Below, piece after piece: positions 11,315 to 28,818 of a stretch of 64,000 nt of DNA. How positions within the stretch are numbered: the first letter of the stretch is position 1; each line of letters opens with the position of its first letter. Position numbers and translations under genes: made by a program. The DNA lies in the NCBI GenBank assembly GCA_963555705.1, contig OY743179.1, positions 24,864,192 to 24,928,191 of the forward strand, read 5' to 3'. Under the pieces are notes generated by a model, which was given only the letters and a program-made list of their open reading frames with translations, was not told the origin of the DNA and ran no database searches. The DNA comes from Ligustrum vulgare (taxonomy: Eukaryota; Streptophyta; Magnoliopsida; Lamiales; Oleaceae).

Positions 11315-13090
11315 TAAAAGTAATTTCAAAGGAGAACTAATTTTAGAAATTAGTCTTCAAATAAAAATTAAGATATTTTTTCAAGAAATTCTTTTACATA
11401 AAATAAAAGTTAGAGCGTTGTGTTAAATGGGTCCTTAATTGTAGGAAATTGTAGGGAGATCGAGTACAAATTTAGAGATGGACATATATGATATATTTAT
11501 TACTGAGTCAACCCTCTTTTCAGCACAAGGGGATCAAACTATTCGAACTTCAAAATACAAATCTTAACAGCATTTCAGCATAAAGAACTACAAATCAGTC
11601 ACTGGAGAGTATGAAAATCTGATCCTTTATCAATAATATTACAACTATTGTATTTCTATCTACATATATAAACGATAAATAATTACAAAACTCTATATCT
11701 ATATCTATCACGTGAATGGGTACAAGTGCAAAAGCACTCCCAAGTGAAAAAAAAAAAAAGTGGAGATTCACACAACCAATAAAGTAGAGCCACAAAGACA
11801 CCTCAACACAACACAAAACTAAAGTACAAGTTTTTTTAGCAAAATTCTATCGGAATAATTGCTCTTATATCAGCTATGATTATAAGATCCAAACATATTT
11901 AAGAAACTACAAAGTGGTTCAGGGGTAAACTTAAAGGGAAAAGGAGGATAAAGGATAAAGTGACAAACCTACTAAGTAGTAAAGAAACTCAACCAAATCT
12001 AGGAGATGAAATTGAGGTCATCAAACCACTTAGGCAGGCGTAACTAAGTCAACACAATAAAAATACAATTCCAAAAACTTTGAGGTAGATTCAAATTAGT
12101 TTAAATTTCTAGTGATCAGCTCCTACTAATGCTCATGCATCGATCCCTAATACCATTTCTGCATGTGAACAAAATGTGAAAGCAAATACACTGTACAACA
12201 TGTTACATTATATATATATATATATATATTTTCTCAAGTTGGATCCACATAACAAATGTAATGACTGATTTACCATGTGTTTGATTTGTGATTTAAATTT
12301 TTAGGCAATTATTGTTATTATTTTGGGTTTTTTCTTTAAGTAGGATAATATTTATTAGATTATATGGAAGATAATTTATAATTAAGTATTGTTATATATT
12401 TTAAAAGATTTTTTATTATTTTTTTATATATTTCTTGTTCTTGTTTAGGTTGTCTGTTTGATTATGCCTCTGTTCAACAAATTGTTTAAACAATACAATT
12501 TTTCAAATCACTTTTTAAACGTACATTCAGATATTCTCTATTTTCATTTTTCAATCATATATTTTAATTCGAAAACAGGAAAAAACATTTTTTTAAACAC
12601 AATTTTTAACAAACAGATTTTTCCCCTCAATACTTATTGCAATTTTTTTTCTTCCCTTTGGCCATATTTTTTAGCATGTTCATCGTTTATGAGTGAGACG
12701 ATAATTAGTAACCGTTTGGTAAATGGTTTGTAAATCGATTTATAAATCACATAATTTTTCAATCTACTTTTTAATCATTCAAATTTTTTCTCTCCACTTT
12801 TCAATCATATATTTTATCTCAAAATCATATATAAATCAATTTATAAATAACTATAACGTTATGTTAGTTAGTTCCCTTCTCCTGCCCGTGCACATTTTGT
12901 TATGTCAGTTTGTTCTACGTATTATTTGGAGGCACATTGACACGGACACCACATCATACATCTTCGGTCTTCCATTTATTGAGGGTAAATCGGGAAATTT
13001 AATCAACTAGGGTTTCTCTTCTCTCTTTTTCTCTCTCACACACACACTGATGTCGCCTACAAATTTTAGAAGAGGGATCTAAGATCTTGT
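11315..13090. other. intergenic region
   Basis: AT-rich, with a (TA)n run at about 12211-12230. A stretch at about 12720-12860 (CCGTTTGGTAAATGG..., TTTATAAATCAATTTATAAA) resembles low-copy MITE sequence also seen near 36570-36920 and 59380-59470. At 13010-13050 a CT-rich then CA-rich tract precedes a possible promoter. No gene is supported. Confidence 0.4.
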
Positions 13091-13100
13091 CTATAAGTAG
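13091..13100 (+). promoter_or_regulatory. candidate TATA box
   Basis: CTATAAGTAG lies about 130 bp upstream of the ATG at 13229. It follows a CT-rich tract (TTCTCTTCTCTCTTTTTCTC) and precedes a low-complexity leader, an arrangement common at plant core promoters. It is supported only by position and motif. Confidence 0.35.
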
Positions 13101-13228
13101 AGGTGAAAATACCACTCCAAAATCTCATTTGCAACTGAAATTAACATCAGTTTTTTTCTCGATCGATCTGTGATTTTTAAGAAACCCTAATTTTGGGGTT
13201 ACACACTCTTTATTTTCCGCCGGGGGGG

Positions 13229-13953
13229 ATGAATGGTGGATATCTCACCTTCAGCTATGCACCGTCGGGCTATTGCATTCCTCGTTCACACTCTGAAAGG
13301 TTCCTTTTCTAGCTTTTTTGCCCCCCATTAAGTTCTATATATTATCGTTTTAGTGATTTCTAGTTTATTATTTTATATGTTTTTTCGATTTCTATTAAAG
13401 TGATTTATCTTGTGAACTTGTCTGCTGGAGTTAGTCCGATAATTATTATAATTTTTTAAATTTAAATGTAAATAAATGAGATGATTTATACCTATTAGGT
13501 TTTTATATATATATAAAAAAAATTGAAATAGAAATGTTAATGTTCTAGAGATGATATAATGTGTGTGATTTTTATTTTTTTTTGGGTCTAGTTTAATAAA
13601 AGAAAAATGGTCAGGGTAGATGTAGTTGATACAAAATTAGCTGGATTTTTTTATTTTTATTTTTTAAGGTAAAAATATAGTGTCAATTTTGAGTAAGAAC
13701 AATAATAATTTCTAAACAATAAACTAAAAACAGGAATATTGTCTACCTAATGTCTTATTTCAGCATAAGCTTCTCTTCATTAATATACAAATACAGCAAT
13801 GGTTAGCATCAAACATGAAAAACTCTTATCTGCAGGAGTGCAAAGAAGTTGCAAAAAGTTCCACTCGGCTATGATGTGATTATCGGCATTCCGCAACCCT
13901 TGAGCACGTCATTGGTCAAGATACTGTTTAACATTAAAGAAGGCAGTTCCTAG
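13229..13953 (+). CDS. possible small two-exon gene, 62 codons, unknown
   Basis: The ATG at 13229 opens MNGGYLTFSYAPSGYCIPRS up to a GT donor at 13300 (exon 13229-13299). The acceptor TCTGCAG at 13830-13835 restores the frame (AG+G gives Arg). Exon 13836-13953 then encodes SAKKLQKVPLGYDVIIGIPQ and a short tail before TAG. The upstream sequence looks like a promoter and leader. In frame +2 the first exon also reads MVDISPSAMHRRAIAFLVHT, so the frame choice depends on the splice. I do not recognise either product. NLR P-loop debris begins about 45 bp downstream, so this could be the 5' end of a broken resistance gene rather than a gene of its own. Confidence 0.3.
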
Positions 13954-13997
13954 GTTGCCAATGAATCAGACTGTTGAGGAGCGAATTCTTACTGCGT

Positions 13998-14170
13998 AGA
14001 ATGATATCAATTGTTGGAAAATAAGTGTGGGTAAGACTACTCTTGCCGAGAGAATTTATAGGAATGTAAGAACTAGATTTGATTGTTTTGCCTTAGTAGT
14101 CAATCTCTCTCGGAAGCCATGAGTAAGAAAGCCGTTTCTTAAATATCAAATGTAGTAAACCTGAGTTGGA
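13998..14170 (+). pseudogene. NLR NB-ARC P-loop fragment, arm 1 of an inverted pair
   Basis: The translation gives MISIVGK, then after a one-base frame loss VGKTTLAERIYRNVRTRFDC and FALVVNLSRKP, then a stop. This is the hhGxxxVGKTT(L)A P-loop plus the RNBS-A region (hydrophobic, RFDCxAWVxVS) of plant NLR proteins, closest in style to the coiled-coil class. The kinase-2 region is missing. An inverted, related copy follows at 14200-14325. Confidence 0.65.
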
Positions 14171-14199
14171 GAATTGGAAGGTAAATTTGATGGACAGCG

Positions 14200-14325
14200 A
14201 AGTTCGCTCAGAAAAAGTGTGCCTCAAGATCAAACCTATTTCTTACGCACCTTTAAATACTTTTAGCAAGAGTAGTCTTACCCACACTTCTAGTCCCAAC
14301 AAATGATGTCATCTTATGCTGTGAG
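14200..14325 (-). pseudogene. NLR NB-ARC P-loop fragment, arm 2 (inverted)
   Basis: On the - strand it reads MTSFVGTRSVGKTTLAKSI then a stop, followed out of frame by VRNRFDLEA. This is the same P-loop region as arm 1 in the opposite orientation. Positions 14266-14289 are the exact reverse complement of 14023-14046 (24 bases). Weaker pairing extends to both sides over arms of about 85-100 bases, with a spacer of about 130 bases. A transcript through 13998-14325 would form an imperfect hairpin. Confidence 0.65.
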
Positions 14326-14932
14326 TTTTCACCCTAACAGTTCTATATCTTGTTGCAAAGTTTTATCCGAAGTCAATTGTTAGCACTCCAGGCTCAATGG
14401 CAGTGATCTGTAATTGCACTTGTATACAGAGTTCATTTTGTTGATGTTATTTTTATCTTTGTCAACGGAAACTTGTTTGAATATGTTTCGTATTCTCTCT
14501 TTCGAAACATAAACTTAAATTGTAATAAGTTGTGTTGAAATTTGTAATTACTTGTAGCGTTTATGTTTCGTATATAGGGTGTGCGCGTGATAATGTGATC
14601 AATTCATTTCGTTGCATATGTGACTTCAACATTAAAATGAGTATTCATTTGCATTAAAAATTATGGTCCAAATTTACTTTCAAAAAAAAATTATGGTCCA
14701 AATTTGTTCAGCAAAATTCAGTTCATTTTTATAACTTCAGAAAAGCAAATTGAGTTTAACAAACATCAAATTAGTCAAAGAGTTGCAAACTATTTACGTT
14801 GAGCTCGAACCTTTTGATTATACGATCTTTAGTTTTACTAATGAGATCTCCATCACGTTGTAGGAATGAAAAGGTGCATTTTAATCTTGTTATTGCTCGC
14901 CTAATCATAATGTTGAAGGTATATTTTGATTA
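14326..14932. other. intergenic region
   Basis: AT-rich. A short direct repeat (AAAAATTATGGTCCAAATTT-like) occurs twice around 14655-14705. No gene or RNA is recognised. Confidence 0.4.
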
Positions 14933-15091
14933 GGGGTGGATGTGGTTTGATTCTGGTTTCAAAAAAATCAAATCAAATCATAAATTGATGATTTTTTACT
15001 AATGGAATCAATTAATTTTTTTAAAGATATGAAACCAAACTGCTTGGTTCTGGTTTGATCTGGTCTAGTTCTGTTATTTTATCCACCCCTA
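14933..15091. mobile_element. small hAT-type MITE, 159 bp
   Basis: The ends TAGGGGTGGATGTGG and ATTTTATCCACCCCTA are inverted repeats. Flanking octamers ATTTTGAT and ATTTTTGT are an imperfect 8-bp duplication. The 'TAGGGGTG' terminus is shared with the large hAT element at 37641-42859 (TAGGGGCGAAC). It probably used a related transposase. Confidence 0.55.
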
Positions 15092-15569
15092 ATTTTTGTA
15101 TCAAATCTAATGGTAGGAAATGAGTGCCAAGTAAAGGAGAATTTATGATTTTGAGATTTTTTTTTTTTTTTTGGGAAGAATAAGTATTATAAAGTTAAGA
15201 GAAATCATTGTTTATTTATTTATTAGTCTAAAATACTTAAAATAATATCAAAATTGAAAAACGAATAATTAACCATATGCTTGCAATATTTGGTACTCGA
15301 TTGAAATGCATTGTCATATTATTACACAATTTATAACCTTGCTTATAACTAACCTTCAATAAACATCTGCCCTATTACTTTTATCATAAACAGAAACATT
15401 CAATTTTCATCCAGGTCACGTTACTTGTATGCCACTTGTACCTATTAGTCAGTCCACACTATATTTAGATTTGTGATTAAAAATAATTTTGGGACATTTG
15501 TCATTACAATATAAATTTTTCCGTAATATCAAGGTTATCGCTTGACGAAGGAGCTTACTTTGTAACTAA

Positions 15570-16062
15570 GGGTGTGCTTGATAACCAAAAATTTGCCATG
15601 AAATATGCAAATTATTTCCTACTTTCTTATTTTCCCTTGTTTGATAGTTAAATTTTTTCCTACGTCTCCCTCATGCGCTGCTTTGGATTTGAGGAAAATG
15701 TTTGCCAACCAACCAATTACATGGAAATTTTTTTCCTTGAAACATGGCAAATAATTTTCATTATGTTTAATCGCTTTTAGTGTTAATTAACTTATTTTTT
15801 TTCCAAAATTAACAACATTATTATTAAGTACAAACGTGTTAAAAAATTGATTAAAATAACTAAATTTTATTTATTTGCCATGAAAAATAATATCAATCAA
15901 ACAACAAAACTTTAAAAAAAATCTTCATTTTTTCCACCTAAAAAATTAACCCAATCAAACACTTTCAATTGATATTTTCTACGGAAATAATTTTCAAACA
16001 AATCAACTCCTAGAAAATATTTTCTTACAATCTATTTTCCATCTTTTCAATCAAACACAATC
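15570..16062 (-). mobile_element. PIF/Harbinger-like MITE, 493 bp (family M, copy 2)
   Basis: The termini GGGTGTGCTTGATAACC and CAATCAAACACAATC are flanked by TAA at 15567-15569 and 16063-16065. It has the same interior blocks as the copies at 10812, 32464 and 58787. It lies about 400 bp downstream of the PP2A stop codon. Confidence 0.7.
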
Positions 16063-16439
16063 TAATATCTTCACCCGTACGAAAATTCTTCAAAATTGCA
16101 GAACTTCATTCCATTGACGGGTCCAAAATATTTGTCTCCTGCTTGGTAACCATTATTTGAAAAAAAATTTATACTCATTTTCAACCACACATTTACACCA
16201 TGAAGCTCTTATTTGAGTTCCATTATTTATAAAAATGAGTTATACCCAAAATTTTCTCAACTATTTAACCGCACATACTCCAGAAAATTACTATTTAAAA
16301 CATTATTTTTGCTAAATAATGACTATCAAACAGGGGCTTAACTTACTTACCAGTACTTTCGCCAAGTCGAGTATATGGAAAATCGGCTGGATGTGCTCAT
16401 CAAATCTGTTTTCCTACAATAAATTGTGAATTACAGAAT

Positions 16440-16697
16440 ACAATTATACCAAGTCATATCTGCTTCCTCTTTTTGGGGAAAAATATACAAGCCAAAAAGA
16501 CTCGTGCCTTGGCCACATCTGGAAATATGTTGAGCACATAATTGAAGTCGTCAGCAGCAGCAGCAAAAAAAAGGAGCAAACTTGAAAAGAAAGAATGTAG
16601 GAAATAATCCTCAAATAACAAAATTCATCTCTTAAGACACATCTACAGTAACATGACTGCGAGCGGGGACTGCAAACAGCAGACGAAGGTATTGGGT
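16440..16697 (-). other. 3' untranslated region of the PP2A gene (approximate)
   Basis: Follows the TGA at 16698-16700 on the - strand. The extent is a guess, because no single poly(A) signal stands out. A CAG/GCTG run near 16550-16565 and AT-rich sequence follow. The small open frames here are not genes. Confidence 0.35.
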
Positions 16698-22572
<5,875 letters not shown>

Positions 22573-22778
22573 CTTCACGATTAGTTTTAATATTAAAAAA
22601 AAAAAAAAAAATCAAAATTCCCTCCTTATTGGGTTTCAGATCTGTGAATTATTTAACGATTTGAATTGAAAAGAAAATACAAAATAAGAGATTAATCAGA
22701 CGAATCAAAGAGATCCGGATTGAGAGAATTATAACCAAAACTGAATTCTAAAAAAAAACGAAAAAAAAATGAAAAATC
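22573..22778 (-). promoter_or_regulatory. 5' leader and proximal promoter of the PP2A gene
   Basis: This 206-bp gap lies between the PP2A ATG and the 5' LTR of the copia element. On the - strand it holds GGTTATAATTCTCTC (about 22735-22721) as a possible TATA and initiator, then a CT-rich leader (TCCGGATCTCTTTGATTCG) and poly-T runs. Any further promoter elements must lie in the copia LTR or beyond the element. Confidence 0.45.
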
Positions 22779-22945
22779 TGTTATAAATATTATACTATTT
22801 GGCTAATGAAATTTATACCTGCCCTAAAAGATAGTTATTCTGTGTATATCTTTTTTTCCCCCCTACATACATGAGCTCTGATTCTTAATAAATTTTACAA
22901 GTTCATTTACATCTTTTTTTTTTTTTTAATAAAACGTTATCAACA
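22779..22945 (+). repeat. 5' LTR of the copia element
   Basis: TGTTATAAATA...CGTTATCAACA, about 167 bp with TG...CA ends. It includes a promoter-like stretch and AATAAA-type sequence near its end. Confidence 0.7.
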
Positions 22946-23937
22946 TGATTCTCTCAACATATTAATCAGAATGTAACATTTTTTTAAGCACAATCATATG
23001 TTATGTGTACTAAAATTAATTTGACTACACATTAATTCTTTTCATAATCATTCATTAAGTGTACCAAAATTTATTTGGCAACACCTGGATTTTTTTTTAT
23101 ATACATGTGCATCATAACGATATCTATTCCTGAATTTCGAATTTGTCAGATCTGAATTATTTTTTATTTTTCCGATAAATTGATCCTTGTATTTTAACTG
23201 GTTCTACACTTCAAAGTTCCAATTTCAAATAGTTTATTCAGGCTACAAATTGGTTTGCGTGCAATTATCTATTTAATTCTAATCATTGTTCTGTATTATG
23301 TTGAATTATAATCCTACTACATGTTATTAATTATTTCGAATTCAAGATAATTAGTTTATTCACGTTTTGAATTATGTAAATTGCGCACCCATGTTATTAA
23401 GTTTAAAATTCATATATTATTTACATACATATTTATGCATATGTTTAATTATCTTTTCAATTCACATATATGTTATATATTAATATGTGTGTTTAATTTA
23501 TGTATTACTGTTATTGTTGAATTTTTTTTATCATTTAAATTAATAATTCATTACGTTGTTGCTCCTGACGTAGAGTAACTGTATAATTAATATTTCAGAA
23601 GAATATTAATATGACTATCTTAAATAATTTGTTGTTGTTTCTAAAGTAGCACAACTTTATAATATTCAAGAATTATTATTATTTGATCCAGAAGAGCATA
23701 AGTTATAATTGTCAATATTTCAGAAGAATATTTGACTTATTATTGAAGAAATAATAGACAAATACAACATGCTCCCAAAGTAGCATATATATCGAAGAAT
23801 ATGTCATAATGTTTATCCCTGAAATAAAACTTACAACTTATGTGATGTTGATGGCTTGATTTATTATTATGTGGTTTAATCACATTCTTCGAAATTAATT
23901 GTATTTTTTATTTATTTATTGTGTAGTTATCCAGATG
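22946..23937. other. untranslated leader of the copia element
   Basis: About 1 kb of AT-rich sequence between the 5' LTR and the gag start, with repeats of AGAAGAATAT/TTTCAGAAGAAT around 23590-23740. No convincing primer-binding site is left next to the LTR. Confidence 0.4.
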
Positions 23938-24934
23938 GCCAACATCACTAAACTCGAGTTTGTTGCACTCGACATATCTGGCAAAAATTAATTATAATGA
24001 GTCTTAGATGCTGATATTCACCTTGTCTCGAAAGGTCTGGGAGAGACAATAAAAGAAGGAAACAAAGAATCTCTGCAGGATCGTGCAAAAGCACTCATAT
24101 TCCTTTGTCACCATCTTAATGATGGATTGAAAGTTGAATATCTCACTGTGAAAGATTCACAAATTTTCTAAAAAAATTTAGCTGAAAGGTTTGACCATCA
24201 GAGGACTGTAGTTCTCCCCAAAACCCGCTATGAGTGGATGCATCTCCGTTTACAGGATTTCAAAACGGTCAATGAGTACAATTCTGAATTGTTCAGAATA
24301 AGTTCAAAATTAAACTTGTTTGGAGAAAAAATCACTGATCAAGATATGTTGGAAAAAAAACTTTTTCCACTTTACATGCCTCGAATGTGCTCCTGCAGCA
24401 GCAATATCGTGAGCGTGGTTTTAAAAAATACTCATAACTTATATCATGTGTGCTTGTAGCTGAACAAAATAATAAATTGCTGATGAAAAATCATGGGTTA
24501 AGTCCAACTGGTTCTGTACCATTACCTGAAGCAAATGGTACCGCATTTCCTGAAGCAAATGCAATATCAAAACATAAACGTGGACGTGGACGTGGAAGAA
24601 ATCATGGACGAAATTTTCAACAAAACAATCAACAACAATGGAACAATTTTTAAAGGTACAAAGCAAACGAAAATAGCATATAAAAAAAGGAGCATGGAGA
24701 AATTTGCTTTAAATGTGGAATGAAGGAGCATTAGGTACGTACCTGTGGTAAGACAAAACATCTTGTAGATCTCTATCAAAAATTAGTCAAGGGGAACGAA
24801 AAAGTAGAGACAAATTTCGTTGATTATGATGGTCCAATTGATGTGACTCATTTGGACGTCTCTGACTTCTTTGCTGACCCAAATGACAATATTGATCATT
24901 TAATTGGAGGCGGTGTACTTGAGTATATTGATTA
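23938..24934 (+). pseudogene. copia gag remnant
   Basis: It opens at 23938 with MANITKLEFVALDISGKN and then hits stops. It continues with LVSKGLGETIKEGNKESLQD and LQDFKTVNEYNSELFRIS, the gag-polypeptide pattern of copia elements. A zinc knuckle reads CFKCGMKEH(stop)VRTC, followed by GKTKHLVDLYQKLVK. At least four stops or frameshifts break it. Confidence 0.75.
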
Positions 24935-25124
24935 GTTTAATTTCCAGTATCAGAGCAGTTATTTTTGTTTAAAAGTTAGTATGAATTATGCTTTTACTTA
25001 TTCTTTAAAGTTAAAGATATTTACATTATTAAGCATTTTTAGTTGATTAAAAATGTGGCTAAATTCTATTTATGAAATCAAAGTTTCAAAATATTTATTT
25101 TGTTTTGTTTATAAATTTAGGATG

Positions 25125-26216
25125 AATGGCCAGTATATCTGTTTAGTCGATAGTGCAACTACACATACTATTCTTCATTACAAAAAATATTTCTTGAACT
25201 TAACCTTATCAGAGAATAATGGTAATACAATATCAGGTGCATCAAAAATCGTTGAAGACTCCAGAAGAGCTTGTATTATTTTATCAAATAATACAAAATT
25301 ATATATTGACGATGCACTTTATTCTAGCAAATCCAGAAGAAATTTGCTTAATTTTAAAGATATTCGCTGCAATAGATATCACACTGAGACGATGCATGAA
25401 AATAATGTAGAATATCTTTGCATAACTTCTTTTATATATGGCCAGAAACAGATAAAAGAAAAACTTTTGGCACTCCCTTGTGGCATGTATTGTACATCTA
25501 TAAAGATGATTGGATCAAATATTATCATGAACTCGAAGTTCGTTGATCCAAAAAGTTTTGTACCTTGGCATGATAGACTTGGACATTCAGGAACAATAAT
25601 GATGCGCCGAATAATTAACAACTCACATGAACATCCTCTAAAGAACCAGAAGACTCTTTTACCTAATGATTATCCATGTGCTGCTTTTTCGTAAGGCAAG
25701 TTGGTCATTAGACCTTAGACTATAGAAGTCAATATTGAATCTCCAACCTTTTTGGAAAGAATTCATGGAGATATATGTGGGAAAATACACCTATCATGTG
25801 GACCATTTCAGTATTTTATGGTTTTAATTGATTCATCTACTAGATGGTCCCGTGTTTGCCTACTTTCTACTAGGAATGTAGACTTTGCTAGACTACTTGC
25901 TCAAATTATAAAATTACTAGCTCAATTCCCTGATTACTCAATCAAGAAATTCATCTTGATAATGCTGGTGAGTTTAGATCACCAACATTCAATGATTATT
26001 GAATGTCAATTGCATGCTACATCATTGGTTCATTTAAGACCAACTGCGTATTATCAATATTCTTCTTTGCAACTTGCAATTGGTCATGAGCCTAAAATTT
26101 CTCACTTACGAGTTTTTGGTTGTGCCGTCCAAGTCCCAATTTCACCCCATAACGTACCAAAATGGGTCCCCAACGAAGACTTGGAATTTATATTGGTTTT
26201 AATTCACCATCAATAA
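25125..26216 (+). pseudogene. copia protease and integrase remnant
   Basis: The protease core LVDSATTHTI (active site D-S instead of the usual D-S-G) is followed by the pre-integrase domain WHDRLGHSGTIMMRRI with its HHCC finger (DYPCAA...). The next frame (25752-26216) begins MERIHGDICGKIHLSCGPFQ, the start of the integrase core, then GHEPKISHLRVFGCAVQV. Part of the catalytic core is deleted between these blocks. Confidence 0.75.
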
Positions 26217-26341
26217 TAAGGTATCTTGAACCTTTAATGGGTGATCTATTTACTGCACGTTTTGTAGATTGTCATTTTGAGGAAATGACTTTATCGACCT
26301 TGGGAGGAACAAAACTACATCCTGAAAAATAACGTAAAATT

Positions 26342-28420
26342 TTGTGGAATGAAACAACCCTGTCTCACTTTGATCCCCGCAGTAATCAATGTGAGCAAGA
26401 GGTTGGAAAAATCATTCACTTGCAAAGAGTTGCAAATCAATTACCGGATGTATTTGTTGACACAAGAAAAGTGACAAAGTCATATATACCAGCAAAAAAT
26501 ATTCATGCACAAATTGATGTCCCTGAAGGACAATCTGCTGTAGCAAATGAATCTCAAATACTCCAGAAGTGTGGTCGACCAGTTGGTGCTAAATACTCTG
26601 TACCTCGAAAAATAAAAGTACAGGAGAAAAACCAACCAAAAACCTCAGAAGAAGTAGTATTGGAAAAGATTGATCAATCAGATATTGAGAATATGATTCC
26701 TGCAGAACCACAAGTATTCTAAAATAATGAGATTTCAATAAATTATTTAGTATCTCATAAAATATGGGAAAGAAATGCTTTTGTCAAAGATGACATTTTC
26801 GCCTTTAATGTGGCTCTTGAAATAATGAAAGATGTGGATCCTGAACCACTGTCTGTGAAAGATTGTCAGCATAGAAATGATTGTCCAAAATGGAAAGAAA
26901 CCATACAGGCGGTTTCGGACTTGTAGTTCGAACACCTAAAAATGTAATCTCTGTAGAATATAAATGGGTTTTTGTAAGGAAAAATAATGAAAATAATGAG
27001 GTTACAAGATACAAAGCTCGACTTGTAGCTCAAGGTTTCTCTCAAAAACCAGGAATTGATTATGAGGAAACGTATTCTCCCATAATGGATACTATCACTT
27101 TTAGATTCTTAATTAGTTTGACTGTGTCACAAAAACTTGATATGCGCCTTATGGATATAGTAACTGCCTATCTATATGGTTGACTTGATAGTGACGTATA
27201 TATGAAAGTCCCTGAAGGACTAAAAATTCCAGAAGCAAATAATACATGCCCGAGAACTATGTTCTCTATTAAATTGTAAAGATCACCATATGGATTGAAA
27301 CAATCTAGACGCATGTGGTATAATCCCTTAGCGAATATTTGTTGAAGGAGAGTTATAAAAATGATGACATTTTCCTATGTGTTTTTATAAAGAAAACAAA
27401 TAGTGGAATTATTGTAATATATGTGGATCATTTAAATCTAATTGAAACTCCTGAAGAGCTCAATAAAAATGCAGATTATTTAAAGAATGAATTTGAGATG
27501 AAAGATTTGAGAAAAAACTAAATTTTGTCTTGGGTTGAAAATCGAACATTTTCCTGAAGGATTATTTGTTCATCAATTTTCTTATACAGAAAAAAGTCTT
27601 AAATCGTTTTTATATGGATAAAGCACATCCATTGGCATCCCCTATGGTTGTTCGATCACTTGATGTGAAAACAGATCCATTTCGTCCACATGAAGATGGA
27701 GAAAAAAATCTTGATCTTGAACTACCATATCTTGCAATTGGAGCGCTAACATATCTTGCAAATTGTACTCGACCCGACATAACTTTTTCTGTAAATCTCC
27801 TTGCAAGATATAGTTCTACACCAACTCAAAGACATTGAAATGGTATTAAACACATTTTTCGATACCTAAAGGGTACTATTGATATGAGATTATTTAATCA
27901 CAAAAATTGGGATCTTCTTTAGTGTGATATGCAGATGCAGGTTATCTCTCTGATCCACATAAATCTAAATCACAAACAGGATATGTGTTTACACGTGGAG
28001 GAACAGCTATATCATGGAGATCCGTGAAGCAAACCTTGACAACAACATCCTCAAATCATTCAGAAATTATTGCAATCCACGAGGTAAGTCGAGAATGTGT
28101 ATGGTTGAGGAACATGACCCATCATATCCAAGCATCATACGGATTAACTTCAACTAGAGACAATCCAACAATTTTGTATGAAGACAATGCATCTTGTATT
28201 GCACAACTCAAAGGAGGCTTCATCAAATGAGACAGAACAAAGCATATCTCTCCAAAGTTCTTCTACGCGCATGAGCTTCCGAAAACTAGGGATATCGATG
28301 TTCAACAAATTCACTCGAGTAACAATATAGTTGATTTATTTACAAATGCATTGTCAACATCTACATTCAAGAAATTGGTTCATGAGATTGTAATGCGTTC
28401 ACTCAAAGATTTACAGTGAT
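26342..28420 (+). pseudogene. copia reverse transcriptase and RNase H remnant
   Basis: A charged linker (26342-26722) leads to RT motifs KARLVAQGFSQKPGIDYEET and SPYGLKQS. The catalytic box reads YVDH in place of YVDD. RNase H follows with GYVFTRGGTAISWRSVKQT and ILYEDNASCIAQ, and the end DIDVQQIHSSNNIVDLFTNA. Stops at about 27181, 27278, 27343, 27519 and 27836 and frame changes rule out activity. Confidence 0.8.
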
Positions 28421-28630
28421 CAGTATCATGGGGAGTAGCTGTACTCTTTTTCCTTCACCTAAGTTTTGTCCCACTGGGTTTTCTTGACAAGGTTTTAACG
28501 ATGTAGCATTTATTGTGATACTCCAAAATAGTGATACTCTTTTTCCTTCGTTTGATTTTTTTCCCATTGAGTTTTTATCAAATAAGGTTTTAACGAGCCA
28601 GATATTTTGTAATATGTCATTCAAGGGGAG

Positions 28631-28818
28631 TGTTATAAATATTATACTTTTTAGTGAATGACATTCATACCCCTGTAACCCTAGGGATAATTACTTTGTG
28701 TATCCCTTTCTTCCCGTATATATATGGGGCTCTGGTTCTTAATAAATCACAAGTTCATATGCATTTTTTTTCTTTTTTTTTCTCTCTCCCTAGTTCATAA
28801 TAAAATCGTTATTTTCTA
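28631..28818 (+). repeat. 3' LTR of the copia element
   Basis: Begins TGTTATAAATATTATACT next to the purine tract. It carries a TATATATATGGGG stretch, and the end is approximate (CGTTATTTTCTA). Confidence 0.65.

Larger units (their letters stand above)
22779..28818 (+). mobile_element. decayed Ty1/copia retrotransposon, about 6.0 kb
   Basis: Direct LTRs begin TGTTATAAATATTATACT at 22779 and 28631 and share further blocks (CTGATTCTTAATAAAT, ACAAGTTCAT). The 3' LTR is preceded by the purine tract CAAGGGGAG. Internal remnants come in copia order: gag, protease, integrase, RT, RNase H. Stops and frameshifts interrupt every domain, so it is dead. LTR divergence is high by eye, so it is old. It is divergent from the PP2A gene and almost touches its leader. 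No clean target duplication is visible at the ends given. Confidence 0.85.

Noticed and set aside
22573..22578. Upstream GTG as start of the PP2A protein (two extra residues)
   Set aside because: Plant nuclear genes start at ATG. The ATG at 22572-22570 gives [10 protein letters not shown], which fits the family's N-terminus and 306-residue length.
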